A stretch of DNA of 64,000 bases from Halapricum hydrolyticum (GCF_025517535.1 NZ_JAOPKC010000007.1:52112-116111), one strand, 5' to 3'; positions 1 through 9,141 are shown, counted from the stretch's first letter. The notes: generated from the sequence alone by a model not told the origin. Numbers and translations: made by a program.

Positions 1-61
1 TGTAACCGCGTTGCATCTCCGGTAGTCGGTTAAGATGATTCCATCCCATTCTCTGATATTG

Positions 62-322
62 ATGCCAGACCAGTCGTCTTTGTCCACTCAAGCACCTTCG
101 ACTGCCCTCCACGACCTCCCGCCGAGTGCAAAACTCGTCGCGAAAACACTCGAATATGTGGGCGATAGTACGCAGTCGGAGCTCGCCGACTCGACACTTC
201 TTCCAGCGCGAACCGTTCGCTATGCACTCACCCAACTCGAAGAGAACGGGCTCGTCAAGTCGCGTATCTCGTTTATGGATGCCAGGCAGCGTATCTATTC
301 GCTTGAAGCGGATCTGGACTGA
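62..322 (+). CDS. Small winged-helix (MarR-like) DNA-binding protein
   Basis: An 86-residue protein that is almost entirely one winged-helix domain. A helix pair around SAKLVAKTLEYVGDSTQSEL is followed by a recognition helix (ARTVRYALTQLEENGLVKSR) and a short wing. Stand-alone proteins of this size and pattern are common in haloarchaea and are presumed transcription regulators; the target is unknown. An in-frame ATG exists at 35. I prefer the one at 62 because an A/T-rich TATA-like stretch near 31 would place transcription start almost on it. It is separated from the converging TauE gene by 17 bases. Confidence 0.75.
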   Translation: MPDQSSLSTQAPSTALHDLPPSAKLVAKTLEYVGDSTQSELADSTLLPARTVRYALTQLEENGLVKSRISFMDARQRIYSLEADLD

Positions 323-339
323 AATACTGACATCGCTAT

Positions 340-1125
340 TCACAGTATTCCGGCGCCGCCGCCTACCAGACGGATTCCAACCACGGTAAGCAGTCCCAGC
401 ACGACGAGTCTGCGAGAGCGCTCGCTGGCGGTGATTCGAAGGCGCTTCCCGACTGCGACTCCGATGACGGCCGGGATGGCAGCGGCGACGGAGGCGAACA
501 GAACAATTCCGCTCGGATATAGCCCGAACAGCCCCGCCACACCAACGCGGATTCCGTTGAGTCCCAGGAATACGAGCGCGACGATGCCGACGAATAATCC
601 GTGTGAGAGGTCGAAGCTCCGAAGATACGCGATGAGCTGTACACCGACGTTCGTCCCGCCGAACAACAGTCCCGAAATGCCGCCGACACCGAGCATCCCA
701 ACTCGCGTTTGAGCGAACGTACCGATCCCACCTGACGACCACTCTGGGAGGGGGATCCGTCGCTGAGCGGTCGCGACGAAGCCGAGCGTCAATACTCCGA
801 GGCCGACACGCAGGGGGCCGGTCGGAATACTACTGAGGACGGCCATCCCGACAACTGTGCCGACCAGTGCTGCACCAATGAGTGGTCCAAACCGTCGACT
901 ACAGGTTCGAAGCTCTTCCCGGGAGAGATCACGTACCAGCGAAAGATTCACCGCGAGAATGGGGATAATCATGAACACGACTGCCGTCGCCGGATCGATC
1001 ACTGTTGCAAGCGCCATTGTTCCGACGAGGGCGAATCCGAAGCCAGCCAGTCCATTCGTCGTTCCGGCGATCAGAATAACGAGCGTCATCAGCGCAACTG
1101 TCGTCCCCCCGATAGCTGCAATCAT
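340..1125 (-). CDS. TauE/SafE family membrane permease
   Basis: A 261-residue, strongly hydrophobic protein with about eight membrane segments. It opens with the glycine-rich first helix typical of TauE/SafE permeases (NGLAGFGFALVG), and the second half repeats a similar helix (GGISGLLFGGTNVG). The family exports or imports small anions, often sulfite, sulfoacetate or other organosulfur compounds; the substrate cannot be read from sequence. Its ATG overlaps the stop of the upstream M20 peptidase gene by 4 bases (ATGA), so the two are very likely cotranscribed and translationally coupled. A second family member lies at 30910-31899. Confidence 0.88.
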   Translation of the reverse strand: MIAAIGGTTVALMTLVILIAGTTNGLAGFGFALVGTMALATVIDPATAVVFMIIPILAVNLSLVRDLSREELRTCSRRFGPLIGAALVGTVVGMAVLSSIPTGPLRVGLGVLTLGFVATAQRRIPLPEWSSGGIGTFAQTRVGMLGVGGISGLLFGGTNVGVQLIAYLRSFDLSHGLFVGIVALVFLGLNGIRVGVAGLFGLYPSGIVLFASVAAAIPAVIGVAVGKRLRITASERSRRLVVLGLLTVVGIRLVGGGAGIL

Positions 1126-2390
1126 CCGTCAGTACTCGTGAATTGCTCGTAGAGGACTGGGAGTGTTCCGTAGCTGATAGCGTTTCGAACCAGGGCCTCG
1201 GTCGTTGTGTATTCATCAGTTCCGTGCGCTGTCTGGGTTCCGAAGCCGAACTCGACCGTTGGAATCCCCTCGTGCCGAAGCACTTTGGCGTCACCGCCAC
1301 CGGTACCGCTCCGCCGGTAGACTTGGTCGTCGACGACGTGGTCGGCTGCTCGCGCGCTCGCTTCGACGATCGGACTCCCGAGCGGCTCGTACGACCCACG
1401 GGTCCACGAGATATCGGTGATCTCGATGCCGTCCATCCCGGCCAAGCAGTTCCGGATCCCACTGAGCGCGTCTCTGGTGTCGACACCGGCCGTCAATCGA
1501 ATATCGACTCTCGCGCATGCCGAGGCCGGGACCGTGTTGATCGCCGTTCCACCCTCGATGATGCCGAGATTGATCGTCGGATACCGGTACAAGGTGCGGG
1601 TGGCCTCAGCTCCGGCTTCCGGTTCGTAGAAGTCGACGGACTCCCCGATGATCTCGTCCATCGCTGAATCGACCGAGAGTTCCCGTTGCCCGAACTCGTT
1701 TCGTAACTGCTCGACTGCCGTAGTCAGGCGATCGATCGCGTTCTCCCCGATCATCGGTCGCGAGCCGTGGGCAGCCGTCCCGGACGCTTCGAGCGTGAGC
1801 CAGATGTTCCCGCGATCGGCCACCGAGATGGAGTATCGTCCGTTCCGGGAGGTAGTTTCACCCACGACACAGGCGTCGGGGTCGAACTCTGTCGTCTCTA
1901 ACAGCGTCGTGAGGCCGGCGTCACCGCCTGTCTCCTCGTCGCTCACGAACGCGAACTGGAGTGTCACTGGCGGCTCCGTCTCGGTCCGAGCGTACGCGAG
2001 TGCGACCTGCAACATCGCGGCGACAGCCCCTTTCATATCGGTCGTCCCGCGTCCGTAGAGGCGTTCGCCGTCTCGCTCCCCGAGCGGTTCGTACGACCAA
2101 TCGCCCTCGTCGAACGGAACGGTATCGAGATGGCCGTTGAAACACAGCGTGCGGTCGGTCTGTCCGGGAAGCGTGGCGATGAGATTCGGCTTTTCAGGGT
2201 CGACTTCAAAACGCTCGACGGACAACGCCGATTCCTCGAGCGTGGTTTCGACCCATTCGACGATATCGACAGTTCGTCCGGGTGGGTTCTGGGTGTCGTA
2301 TCCGACGATGGTCTCGGTGAACTCGAACAGTTCCGTACGATTCTCGGAGAGGTATTCGGCAACGGCCGCGGGCAGATCGGACGTATCCAT
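1122..2390 (-). CDS. M20 family metallopeptidase/deacylase (ArgE/DapE/ACY1-like)
   Basis: A 422-residue cytoplasmic zinc hydrolase of the M20 family, which removes acyl groups from amino acids or cleaves small peptides. All expected metal motifs are visible: the HLD motif (FNGHLDTVPF), the bridging Asp (GRGTTDMKGAV), the catalytic Glu pair (SDEETGGDAG) and the final His (QTAHGTDEYTT), with a dimerisation domain inserted in the middle. An upstream in-frame ATG at 2429 would overlap the DHFR gene. The ATG at 2390 gives the usual N-terminus (MDTSDLPAAVAEYL) and a 17-base gap. It lies between DHFR and TauE in one run. The exact substrate (acetylornithine, succinyl-diaminopimelate or other) is unresolved. 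Confidence 0.9.
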   Translation of the reverse strand: MDTSDLPAAVAEYLSENRTELFEFTETIVGYDTQNPPGRTVDIVEWVETTLEESALSVERFEVDPEKPNLIATLPGQTDRTLCFNGHLDTVPFDEGDWSYEPLGERDGERLYGRGTTDMKGAVAAMLQVALAYARTETEPPVTLQFAFVSDEETGGDAGLTTLLETTEFDPDACVVGETTSRNGRYSISVADRGNIWLTLEASGTAAHGSRPMIGENAIDRLTTAVEQLRNEFGQRELSVDSAMDEIIGESVDFYEPEAGAEATRTLYRYPTINLGIIEGGTAINTVPASACARVDIRLTAGVDTRDALSGIRNCLAGMDGIEITDISWTRGSYEPLGSPIVEASARAADHVVDDQVYRRSGTGGGDAKVLRHEGIPTVEFGFGTQTAHGTDEYTTTEALVRNAISYGTLPVLYEQFTSTDG

Positions 2391-2407
2391 CGTTGGTATC
2401 CGGAGTG

Positions 2408-2896
2408 TTAGCTTTGTTCTCGAACCCACTCTTCGAGGGTGAACTCGTCATAGGGGGTGCGGTCCACGAGGGTCCAGTCATTGGTCTCCCAGTCCGGAAA
2501 ATACGTGTCCCCGTCGTACTCGCCGGGAATCCGGCTGAGTATCATTCGGTCGATAGCCGGCTGGAAGAGGTCGTAGATGCCCGCTCCGCCGATGACATAG
2601 GCATGGTCGCTCCCGAGCGATTCGACTGTCGCGATCGCATCGTCGATGCCCGACACATGGTGCGCCGATTCGACATCGAACGCCGATTCCGACCGGCTCA
2701 ACACGATTTGTGCGGTCCCCGGGAGGTCGTCACGCATTGAGTCGAACGTGACTCGCCCGAGGATTACGGGTGAATCCGCGATCCGATCTCTGTACTGTTG
2801 CTTGTCGGCTGGGATGCTCGGCCACGGGATCTCGCCGTCCCGGCCGATAACGCCGTTCTCTGCCACTGCAGCCACTGTAATGAGTTCTATATCCAT
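2408..2896 (-). CDS. folA: Dihydrofolate reductase
   Basis: A 162-residue DHFR, which reduces dihydrofolate to tetrahydrofolate with NADPH for thymidylate and purine synthesis. The N-terminus has the family signature (VAAVAENGVIGRDGEIPWPSI, of which IGRDGEIPWP is the substrate loop). The acidic catalytic-helix region, the NADPH-binding VILGRVTFDSM and the late glycine pair in YVIGGAGIYDLF follow. An ATG at 2995 would add 33 residues with no family match, so the ATG at 2896 is chosen. It is the first gene of a three-gene minus-strand run with the M20 peptidase and TauE. Confidence 0.93.
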   Translation of the reverse strand: MDIELITVAAVAENGVIGRDGEIPWPSIPADKQQYRDRIADSPVILGRVTFDSMRDDLPGTAQIVLSRSESAFDVESAHHVSGIDDAIATVESLGSDHAYVIGGAGIYDLFQPAIDRMILSRIPGEYDGDTYFPDWETNDWTLVDRTPYDEFTLEEWVREQS

Positions 2897-2942
2897 GTTC
2901 AATCGGTGGTGACTCCGCGTATTTCCGGTAGGTTTGCCTCTA

Positions 2943-3386
2943 TCACGACCGCTTGGCGTCCGATCTGTCTTGGCGGACTGCTGGGTGAACAGCAAGCACT
3001 ACGATCGCTCCGGCGGTTGCGAGGTTCAGATAGATCGTCGGCCGATCGAAGCCGGCAGCCACCTCCACGAGTACCCAGATTAGCATTGCAACGGCGACGC
3101 CGACGCTCGAAGTCCACCCCCATCGGCGTCGCGTGTAGAGCGCGTAGCACACGACTGCCGGGACGAGTCCGAACACCACGAAGAGGATGATGCCTGGGAC
3201 CAGGAAGTCCCCGAACGGCGTCCTGTCGAGTGGAACCGACGAGAGTCCGACAATCTCTCCGGAGGGGGCCATCAGCAATGCCACACCGCCGATTACGGCA
3301 CGGACCGCCAGCTGGCCAAGCACCGCCAGCAGTACCCACAGGATAGCTGGACGGCCACCCACTCGCATTATTTGATTTCTGTTCAT
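2943..3386 (-). CDS. Four-helix membrane protein, function unknown
   Basis: A 147-residue hydrophobic protein with four predicted membrane segments (around residues 13-38, 60-82, 90-113 and 120-135) and a charged C-terminal tail (QDRSDAKRS). A conserved-looking short loop with YTRRRWGW sits between helices two and three. I do not recognise a family with a known function. It is 46 bases upstream of DHFR in the same direction, so it may be the first gene of that run. A Gly-Gly-Arg-Pro turn follows a short Asn/Arg-rich N-terminus. Confidence 0.7.
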   Translation of the reverse strand: MNRNQIMRVGGRPAILWVLLAVLGQLAVRAVIGGVALLMAPSGEIVGLSSVPLDRTPFGDFLVPGIILFVVFGLVPAVVCYALYTRRRWGWTSSVGVAVAMLIWVLVEVAAGFDRPTIYLNLATAGAIVVLAVHPAVRQDRSDAKRS

Positions 3387-3416
3387 GCCGGGAATTCAAG
3401 CGTTTGGACGTCGGTC

Positions 3417-5114
3417 TCACGGTTCCGTAACCCCCGCATATTCGACGCCGGTCAGGTCGGCGATATCTTTTTTCCAGGTCGTTAGATCACGACACTCGAA
3501 CCCGGAGAGACTGTCGTGTCCACAAGCACGAGCCATCACCTTCATCAGTTCGACTGTCGCTTCGAAGAAGTTCTGTAGACCGTCGGCAGCCGAGTCGATG
3601 ACGAGACGGTTTCTGAGGTCTTCCCGCTGGGTAGCGATCCCAACGGGACAATTGTTCGAGTCACAGGCTCGCATCCCGAGACAGCCGATTGCTTGCATCG
3701 CCGAGTTCGCGACGGCGACGCCGTCCGCTCCGAGCGCCATCGCCTTGATGAAATCCGACTCCGTCCGGAGGCCACCCGTCGCGATGAGCGTCACGTCCGA
3801 CCGGTTGCGTCCGTCTAAGTGGCGACGTGCCCGGGCAAGAGCGGCCATCGTCGGGACCGAGATATTGTTTTTGAATACGTCTGGTGCCGCGCCAGTACCA
3901 CCCCCGCGCCCGTCGAGGATGAGATAGTCGGCACCAGCATCCAGCGCGAAGTCAATATCCTCCTCGACATGCTGGGCGGAGAGTTTGAACCCGATCGGGA
4001 TGCCACCACCGACGTCGCGCACCCGGTCGGCCATCTCGGCGAAATCCTTGGGCGTTTCCAAATCTTGGAAGCGCGAGGGACTCACGGCGTCCGTTCCCGG
4101 TTCGAGATCGCGGACCTCGGCGATTCGTCCCTGTACTTTTTCGCCGGGGAGGTGGCCGCCGGTCCCCGTTTTTGCACCCTGTCCGGCTTTGAAGTGGAAC
4201 GCCTGGACCCGTTCGACGAGGTCGATGTCCCAGCCGAATTTCCCTGTCGCGTACTCGTAGAAGTACCGGGAGTTCGCTTCCTGCTCCTCGGGTAACATGC
4301 CGCCTTCACCGGAACAGATGCCCGTACCTGCCTGGTCTGCGCCTTTCGAGATTGCGATCTTCGCTTCCTCACTGAGCGCGCCAAAGCTCATGTCGCTCAC
4401 GAAGATCGGGATATCGAGGTGCAGTGGGTTCTCTGCGTTCGGACCGATCACCAGCCCCGTATCGACGGCTGCCTCGTCGTCGAGCGGCGTCCGGGCGAGC
4501 TGGGCAGTCAGGATCTGCAGGTCGTCCCAGGACGGGAGCTCTGAGCGCGGAACGCCCATCGCCGAAACGTCCCCGTGTTCACCGATTCCCTCGGGTCCCT
4601 TCTGGGCGAGGCTCTGGATGTAGTGTGTGTACGGCTCTTTGTCGTAATCGGGCTCGCCGTAGAACTCGGGGTCGACCGAGCCGCCGTCGATGTCGTCGGT
4701 AGCTCCCTGCATTGCCCCGTCGTCGCCGTCTCCAGCTTCGGGCGGATCGTACGGCTGTGGATTCTCTTCCGCCCAGGCCGTAACTTCTGACGCGTCGACG
4801 AAGACGGCGTCCTCCTCCTTGTCGACCCACGCTGTGAATTTCTCGAGAACTTCCGAGTTGTCATACTCGCTGACGCCCGTATCGTACCGATAATCCCAGC
4901 CGTGGACGCCGCAGATGAGGTTGTGTCCCTCGACGTGGCCGTCACCGAGGAGTACCCCGCGATGCAGACAGCGGCCATACAGAACCGACACCTCGTCGCC
5001 GTACCGAATGACGACGAGATCGATGCCCTCGACGCGGGCATGCGTCGGCTCTCGGTCGGGGAGGTCACTCCAGACGGCGACCTGTTCTGCTGCCTGCTCG
5101 TCGGAGTGACTCAT
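3417..5114 (-). CDS. Rieske-fused FMN glutamate-synthase-like protein
   Basis: A 565-residue fusion. Residues about 10-110 are a Rieske 2Fe-2S domain with both ligand pairs (C49-x-H51 in GRCLHRG and C68-x2-H71 in CGVHGWDY). Residues about 200-540 are the FMN-binding central domain of glutamate synthase (GluS_FMN): IFVSDMSFGALSEEAK, CSGEGGMLPEEQ, FHFKAGQGAKTGTGGHLPG, the GGRGGGTGAAP phosphate loop, and the Cys cluster (GCLGMRACDSNNCPVGIAT) used for the 3Fe-4S centre. There is no glutamine amidotransferase domain, so it is not a complete glutamate synthase. The family is poorly characterised; the Rieske domain is probably an internal electron carrier. An ATG three codons earlier (5123) is also possible. 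It is transcribed alone. Confidence 0.88.
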   Translation of the reverse strand: MSHSDEQAAEQVAVWSDLPDREPTHARVEGIDLVVIRYGDEVSVLYGRCLHRGVLLGDGHVEGHNLICGVHGWDYRYDTGVSEYDNSEVLEKFTAWVDKEEDAVFVDASEVTAWAEENPQPYDPPEAGDGDDGAMQGATDDIDGGSVDPEFYGEPDYDKEPYTHYIQSLAQKGPEGIGEHGDVSAMGVPRSELPSWDDLQILTAQLARTPLDDEAAVDTGLVIGPNAENPLHLDIPIFVSDMSFGALSEEAKIAISKGADQAGTGICSGEGGMLPEEQEANSRYFYEYATGKFGWDIDLVERVQAFHFKAGQGAKTGTGGHLPGEKVQGRIAEVRDLEPGTDAVSPSRFQDLETPKDFAEMADRVRDVGGGIPIGFKLSAQHVEEDIDFALDAGADYLILDGRGGGTGAAPDVFKNNISVPTMAALARARRHLDGRNRSDVTLIATGGLRTESDFIKAMALGADGVAVANSAMQAIGCLGMRACDSNNCPVGIATQREDLRNRLVIDSAADGLQNFFEATVELMKVMARACGHDSLSGFECRDLTTWKKDIADLTGVEYAGVTEP

Positions 5115-5390
5115 CGGTTCCACACTCTGTTCGTCCGAGTCCGGATTGACTGTCCGATCCGCTGCACGGCCCGTGTTCGGGACCGGTGTCTGTCGGTTGC
5201 GTCGGACGGATTTGTTCGATTTCGATGCACAATCACGTCACCCCGTGAGATCGGTAGTCGGGCTATTGACGGCATATTGTCTCTGGTCGCGCTGACGTTT
5301 CATCCGGAAGTATTAGAACGTCCATGTGTCCGTGTAAGCGAGTTCCACGGCCGCGGTGCTCCTATCTATTAGGGGGGTGAATGAGGGTGT

Positions 5391-5795
5391 ATGGCATCCG
5401 ATTACCCGGACCGTCAACCAATCGACGAGATAGAATCGACCGTCGGCTCGATCAAGAAGATGCTCATGGTCGGTGCCGTCTTCGCCGCCGTAGGATACCT
5501 GCTGGTCGGCGCGGCACTGTTCTTCGAGCTGACCGAGTTCCACCCGCTACTGGAGAACTTCTTCAGCACGTACACCGACACGAGCCTCGCCGGCGGGAGC
5601 GGCGGGACCCGCGGCGCCGCGGTCAACGGCGCACTCGCTTCGATCCACAAGTGGCCCTCGACGCTGCTGTGGCTCAAACTCGGCGGCATCGGCCACATCC
5701 TCCTGGGCATCTTCATCGCTTTGGTGGCCATCGTCCGCGCGCTGAGCCTCATGCCCCACCGGCTGAGCTACGCGATGGAGCGCGCCCAGGAGTAA
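5391..5795 (+). CDS. Small two-helix membrane protein, haloarchaeal
   Basis: A 134-residue protein with a soluble acidic N-terminus, a membrane helix at about residues 24-46 (MLMVGAVFAAVGYLLVGAAL), an extracytoplasmic Gly/Ser-rich loop and a second helix at about 93-117. A basic C-terminal tail follows. No characterised family is recognised. It starts a plus-strand run with another membrane protein and a potassium-channel-like gene, which suggests an envelope or ion-related role. That role is inference from context only. The 276-base space before it holds no recognisable gene. Confidence 0.72.
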   Translation: MASDYPDRQPIDEIESTVGSIKKMLMVGAVFAAVGYLLVGAALFFELTEFHPLLENFFSTYTDTSLAGGSGGTRGAAVNGALASIHKWPSTLLWLKLGGIGHILLGIFIALVAIVRALSLMPHRLSYAMERAQE

Positions 5796-5850
5796 CTCGA
5801 GAGACACAGACCGGAGCAACTACTCCGTCCCCGTTGAGGGTTATCACTGT

Positions 5851-6249
5851 ATGGACACAAACGAAATCGGCGGCGCTGCACTCGTGGCCGGATTCCTGGT
5901 GGTCCTCTTCGTACTCTACCGGGACCCGGTGAGTGGGTTGGACGCCGCGACTAATGGAGTCGCGACAGTCGTCTACTTCGTCGTGCTCCCGGCCGCCGGC
6001 GTGCTCGCCGGCGTGTACGCCTACACTGATGGCCCCTACAGCGTCGTGCCGCTGTTTCTCCTCGGAAGCTACCTCGGGGTGTTCGGCCTCGCACTGACGC
6101 TCGGGAGCGTCTTGGGCCCGGATCCAATCGGGCTCCCCCTGGGATTCGGAATCGTCCTCCTGTCGCTCTCGCTGGTGGTGCTGGTGGCGAGCGTCCTGCG
6201 GTCGACTGCGTCCGTTCGACTCGACTTCCTTCAGTCCCCCTCCCGCTGA
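5851..6249 (+). CDS. Four-helix membrane protein, function unknown
   Basis: A 132-residue hydrophobic protein with about four membrane segments (residues 7-23, 38-57, 66-89 and 93-115), separated by very short loops, and a basic C-terminal tail. The start is the ATG 55 bases after the previous gene. I recognise no family. It has the same orientation as the neighbouring membrane protein and the channel gene downstream (78-base gap), so cotranscription is plausible. Confidence 0.72.
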   Translation: MDTNEIGGAALVAGFLVVLFVLYRDPVSGLDAATNGVATVVYFVVLPAAGVLAGVYAYTDGPYSVVPLFLLGSYLGVFGLALTLGSVLGPDPIGLPLGFGIVLLSLSLVVLVASVLRSTASVRLDFLQSPSR

Positions 6250-6327
6250 CATGGATATGAACGATACACCGCCCCGACGACGGGCTCCTCCGAACACGCG
6301 TCGAGGCTGGCACGCGAGGGGAGTAAC

Positions 6328-7860
6328 GTGACCTGCTGTACCGTTCGGTACACCGTGGACGGATCGGAGCGACGCTGTCCGCGGTCGGTGGCCGCCGACC
6401 ACGACCGGTGCGTGTTCCACCTCACGCCCGAGGAGCGCGTGGCGGCGGACATCACCTCGTCGACGTTGCGGTCGGCATTCCTCGCGGACGTCGACGCGGA
6501 CGACCCTGCTCGTCGAGAGTACGTCGACATCCAGCTCGACGAACTGGATCTCTCCGCGCTCGTCGTCGACGGGAGCGATGTCGGGCGTATTATATTCTGT
6601 GACGTCACAGTCGACGGGAGGCTCGATCTGTCCGGGGCGGTCGTTCGACACCCGGTCCACATCAGAGACTGTCACATATCGCACCTGGACACCACTACGG
6701 CGACCTTCGAGATGGACGTCACAATCGACGACACAGTGTTCGGGACGGCGTCAGAACCATTGACCTGTCTTCGGTCTCGCCGTGGGTCGTTTGAACGCAG
6801 TTTTCAGATCAGCAATGTCCGGTTCGACGGCAGCGTGGAGTTCGCTGCCTGCGACGTGGCTGGATGGCTAGGTTTCGACGACGTCACTGTCGCCGGCTCG
6901 GCACACTTTCCCAACCTCACCTTTGGAACTGTGCAGTTCGTGTCCACGACGTTCGAGGAGGGTGCCGAGTTCGTCGGTGCGGACGGCACCCGTGCGATAT
7001 TCGAAGGCGTCTGTCTCGACGATGCCGACGGGACGCTCGATCTCTCGGAAGGGACGTTCGACCTGCTTCGTGTCCGTCCCAGCAGCGACCTGACGTGCCA
7101 TCTCCAAGACGCGACCGTCTCAGCAGGACGGCTCGACCAACCGGAGGATGCTGTCGCCTGCTACGACCTTACAGATGTCACCCTCGGTGACGTGGATCTC
7201 GACTGCGAACCGGACACCTTCGACCGATACCGATTCTACCGAACGCGGTTCGACGGGTTCCCCTTCGCGTCCTACCGTGAGGTGTTGCGTTCGAACCGCT
7301 GGCGGCTCCACGAGTACGTCGGGACCCCCGCGGCGGCGGATAGCATTGAGGGACTGGAACACACATATCTCGAAGGAAAACAGGGGGCGACGGGGACGGG
7401 CGACAGCGAGACAGCGTCGATGTTCTTTGTCCGCGAGTTGCGATACCGTCGCCGGCGCTACGCCGCCCACGCCCGGGCTTCCGAGCACTCACTGACACAT
7501 CGCGCGGACGCGGCGCTGCGCTGGGCCACGAACGGATTTCTCGATCTGGTCGCCGGCTACGGCGAGCGACCACAGCGGACGCTTGCACTTGCGCTGGGGG
7601 TCATCGTGAGCAGCGCACTCTTGTACCCGGCAGTCGGCGGACTCGTTGCGGGCGAGGAGGTGGTGCGCTACGGCACTCACGGTCTGCTCGCCGCGTTCGA
7701 TGGGCTCTACTTCAGCGTCGTGACGTTCGCGACACTCGGACTCGGGGACGTCCATCCGGCTGGCGATGCCGGCCGTTTCGTAGCTGCATCGGAGGGACTC
7801 GCGGGCGCGTTTCTGACTGCCGTCTTCGTCTTCTCGCTCGGCCGCCGCGTGACGAGGTAA
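6328..7860 (+). CDS. Pentapeptide-repeat-like protein fused to a two-TM potassium channel pore
   Basis: A 510-residue protein with a GTG start. Residues 1-35 carry a Cys/His cluster (C3, C4, C17, C28, H31) that may bind zinc. Residues about 70-290 are degenerate pentapeptide-type repeats (LDLSALVVDGS, FDGSVEFAAC, FEEGAEFVGAD), which form a right-handed beta solenoid. The C-terminus (about 415-510) has two membrane helices around a pore loop with filter TLGLGD (469-474), equivalent to the TVGYGD filter of potassium channels. Similar 'pentapeptide repeat plus ion channel 2' proteins exist in prokaryotes but their gating is unknown. It converges with the NhaP-type antiporter gene (5-base gap). 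Confidence 0.85.
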   Translation: MTCCTVRYTVDGSERRCPRSVAADHDRCVFHLTPEERVAADITSSTLRSAFLADVDADDPARREYVDIQLDELDLSALVVDGSDVGRIIFCDVTVDGRLDLSGAVVRHPVHIRDCHISHLDTTTATFEMDVTIDDTVFGTASEPLTCLRSRRGSFERSFQISNVRFDGSVEFAACDVAGWLGFDDVTVAGSAHFPNLTFGTVQFVSTTFEEGAEFVGADGTRAIFEGVCLDDADGTLDLSEGTFDLLRVRPSSDLTCHLQDATVSAGRLDQPEDAVACYDLTDVTLGDVDLDCEPDTFDRYRFYRTRFDGFPFASYREVLRSNRWRLHEYVGTPAAADSIEGLEHTYLEGKQGATGTGDSETASMFFVRELRYRRRRYAAHARASEHSLTHRADAALRWATNGFLDLVAGYGERPQRTLALALGVIVSSALLYPAVGGLVAGEEVVRYGTHGLLAAFDGLYFSVVTFATLGLGDVHPAGDAGRFVAASEGLAGAFLTAVFVFSLGRRVTR

Positions 7861-7865
7861 CTGCG

Positions 7866-9098
7866 TCACCCGCCGCTCGAATCGCCCAGCCCAAGCCGCG
7901 TCAGGACGGGCGGCATCAACAGCCCCTGGACGACGATGCTGATCACGGCGACGCCGAACACCATCACCTGCAGTTGCTCGCGGAACGGAAACCCCTGCGG
8001 GAGCGACAACACCAGCGCGACCGGCACGACGGTATGCAGACCGCCCCAGACCATCACGTGCTGGCAGTACAGGGGAACCGGCTGGCCGCGTATGAGATTG
8101 GTTCCTGTGACCAGTGGGTAAATCGTGGCCGCGCGGACGACGACAACGAGAATAGCGGCCGAGACCACGAGTCCGGCGTTCTCGATGAACGCATCGATCC
8201 GGATTTCGGCACCGATGAGGACGTACAGCATCGTCGTGACGAGAAAGGCCGCGGTCGTCCAGAGTTCCTGGACGTGGGACTCGCTCGTGCTCATCTTGTG
8301 GTGGGTCTCCTCGTGTGCACCCATCAACAGTCCCGCACCCACAACCGCGAGAATCCCACTCACTCCGAGGAAGTGTTCGGCGAGCAGAAAGCTCCCGTAG
8401 GTGACCAGCACGGTGAGCAGGAGGATGCTCATCCTGTCGTCGAGCTGGCGCATCGCGATGTGGGCGAGGTAGCCGACAACCATGCCCAGGACGAGCCCTC
8501 CACCACCGACGAGGGCGATGTCGCCGGCGATGCCGACGAGAGAACGCGGTGTCGCAAGCGCCGCGACCGATCCGGAGGCTTCGAAGGCGGCGACCACCGC
8601 GGAGAAAATCACGATCGCGACGCCATCGTTGAGGAGGCTCTCGCCTTCGATGGTGACCGCGAGCTGTTCGGCGACGTCGAGCTCGTCGAAGATCGACAGC
8701 ACTGCGGCAGGGTCGGTCGGGAGAATGATCGTCGCGAACAGCAGCGCGACAAGCAACGGAAATCCGAACGCAACCGAGCCGACCACGCCGAGAATCACGA
8801 CCGCAAGTGGGAGTCCAATGACCGTGAGAACCACAATTAGGCTCGTGTTTCGCCACAGTTCTTGGACGTCGATCGTCGTCGTCCCGTGGAAAATTATCGT
8901 CGGCAAAAAGATTGTCAGGATCAGGTCGTCGGTGAGCGGGAGGTCAAAGGAGAGTCCCACTGCCGAGACGACCACGCCGATGAAGACAAGCGCACTCGCA
9001 AACGCGACCCGATCCTGGTTGCGGACCACCAATCGGACGACCAACGCCAGCGCGAATACTCCAAGGACGCTGAGTAGCAGCGATGTGAACCCGCTCAC
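7866..9098 (-). CDS. NhaP/CPA1-type cation:proton antiporter
   Basis: A 410-residue membrane protein with about 12 helices, of the monovalent cation:proton antiporter-1 family, which exchanges Na+ or K+ for H+ across the cytoplasmic membrane. The diagnostic motifs are present: the loop with DPAAVLSIFDELDV and the EGESLLNDGVAIVIF helix, whose Asp is the ion-binding residue in NhaP. No C-terminal TrkA domain follows. The start is a GTG at 9098; the ATG upstream is in another frame. In a high-salt organism this is a housekeeping sodium extruder. It converges with the potassium-channel-like gene, so the two form an ion-homeostasis pair. Confidence 0.9.
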   Translation of the reverse strand: MSGFTSLLLSVLGVFALALVVRLVVRNQDRVAFASALVFIGVVVSAVGLSFDLPLTDDLILTIFLPTIIFHGTTTIDVQELWRNTSLIVVLTVIGLPLAVVILGVVGSVAFGFPLLVALLFATIILPTDPAAVLSIFDELDVAEQLAVTIEGESLLNDGVAIVIFSAVVAAFEASGSVAALATPRSLVGIAGDIALVGGGGLVLGMVVGYLAHIAMRQLDDRMSILLLTVLVTYGSFLLAEHFLGVSGILAVVGAGLLMGAHEETHHKMSTSESHVQELWTTAAFLVTTMLYVLIGAEIRIDAFIENAGLVVSAAILVVVVRAATIYPLVTGTNLIRGQPVPLYCQHVMVWGGLHTVVPVALVLSLPQGFPFREQLQVMVFGVAVISIVVQGLLMPPVLTRLGLGDSSGG

Positions 9099-9141
9099 GC
9101 GTTCGCCCCGATGGAAGTTTCAGTCACGACCATACGATCGC

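Noticed and set aside
5749..6684. A 311-codon minus-strand open frame
   Set aside because: Antisense to the two small membrane genes and the channel gene; composition (His/Glu/Arg-rich) is typical of shadow frames.
7489..8856. A 455-codon minus-strand open frame and a 288-codon plus-strand frame over the antiporter
   Set aside because: Arg-rich, no recognisable motif, and they overlap the potassium-channel-like and antiporter genes on their true frames.
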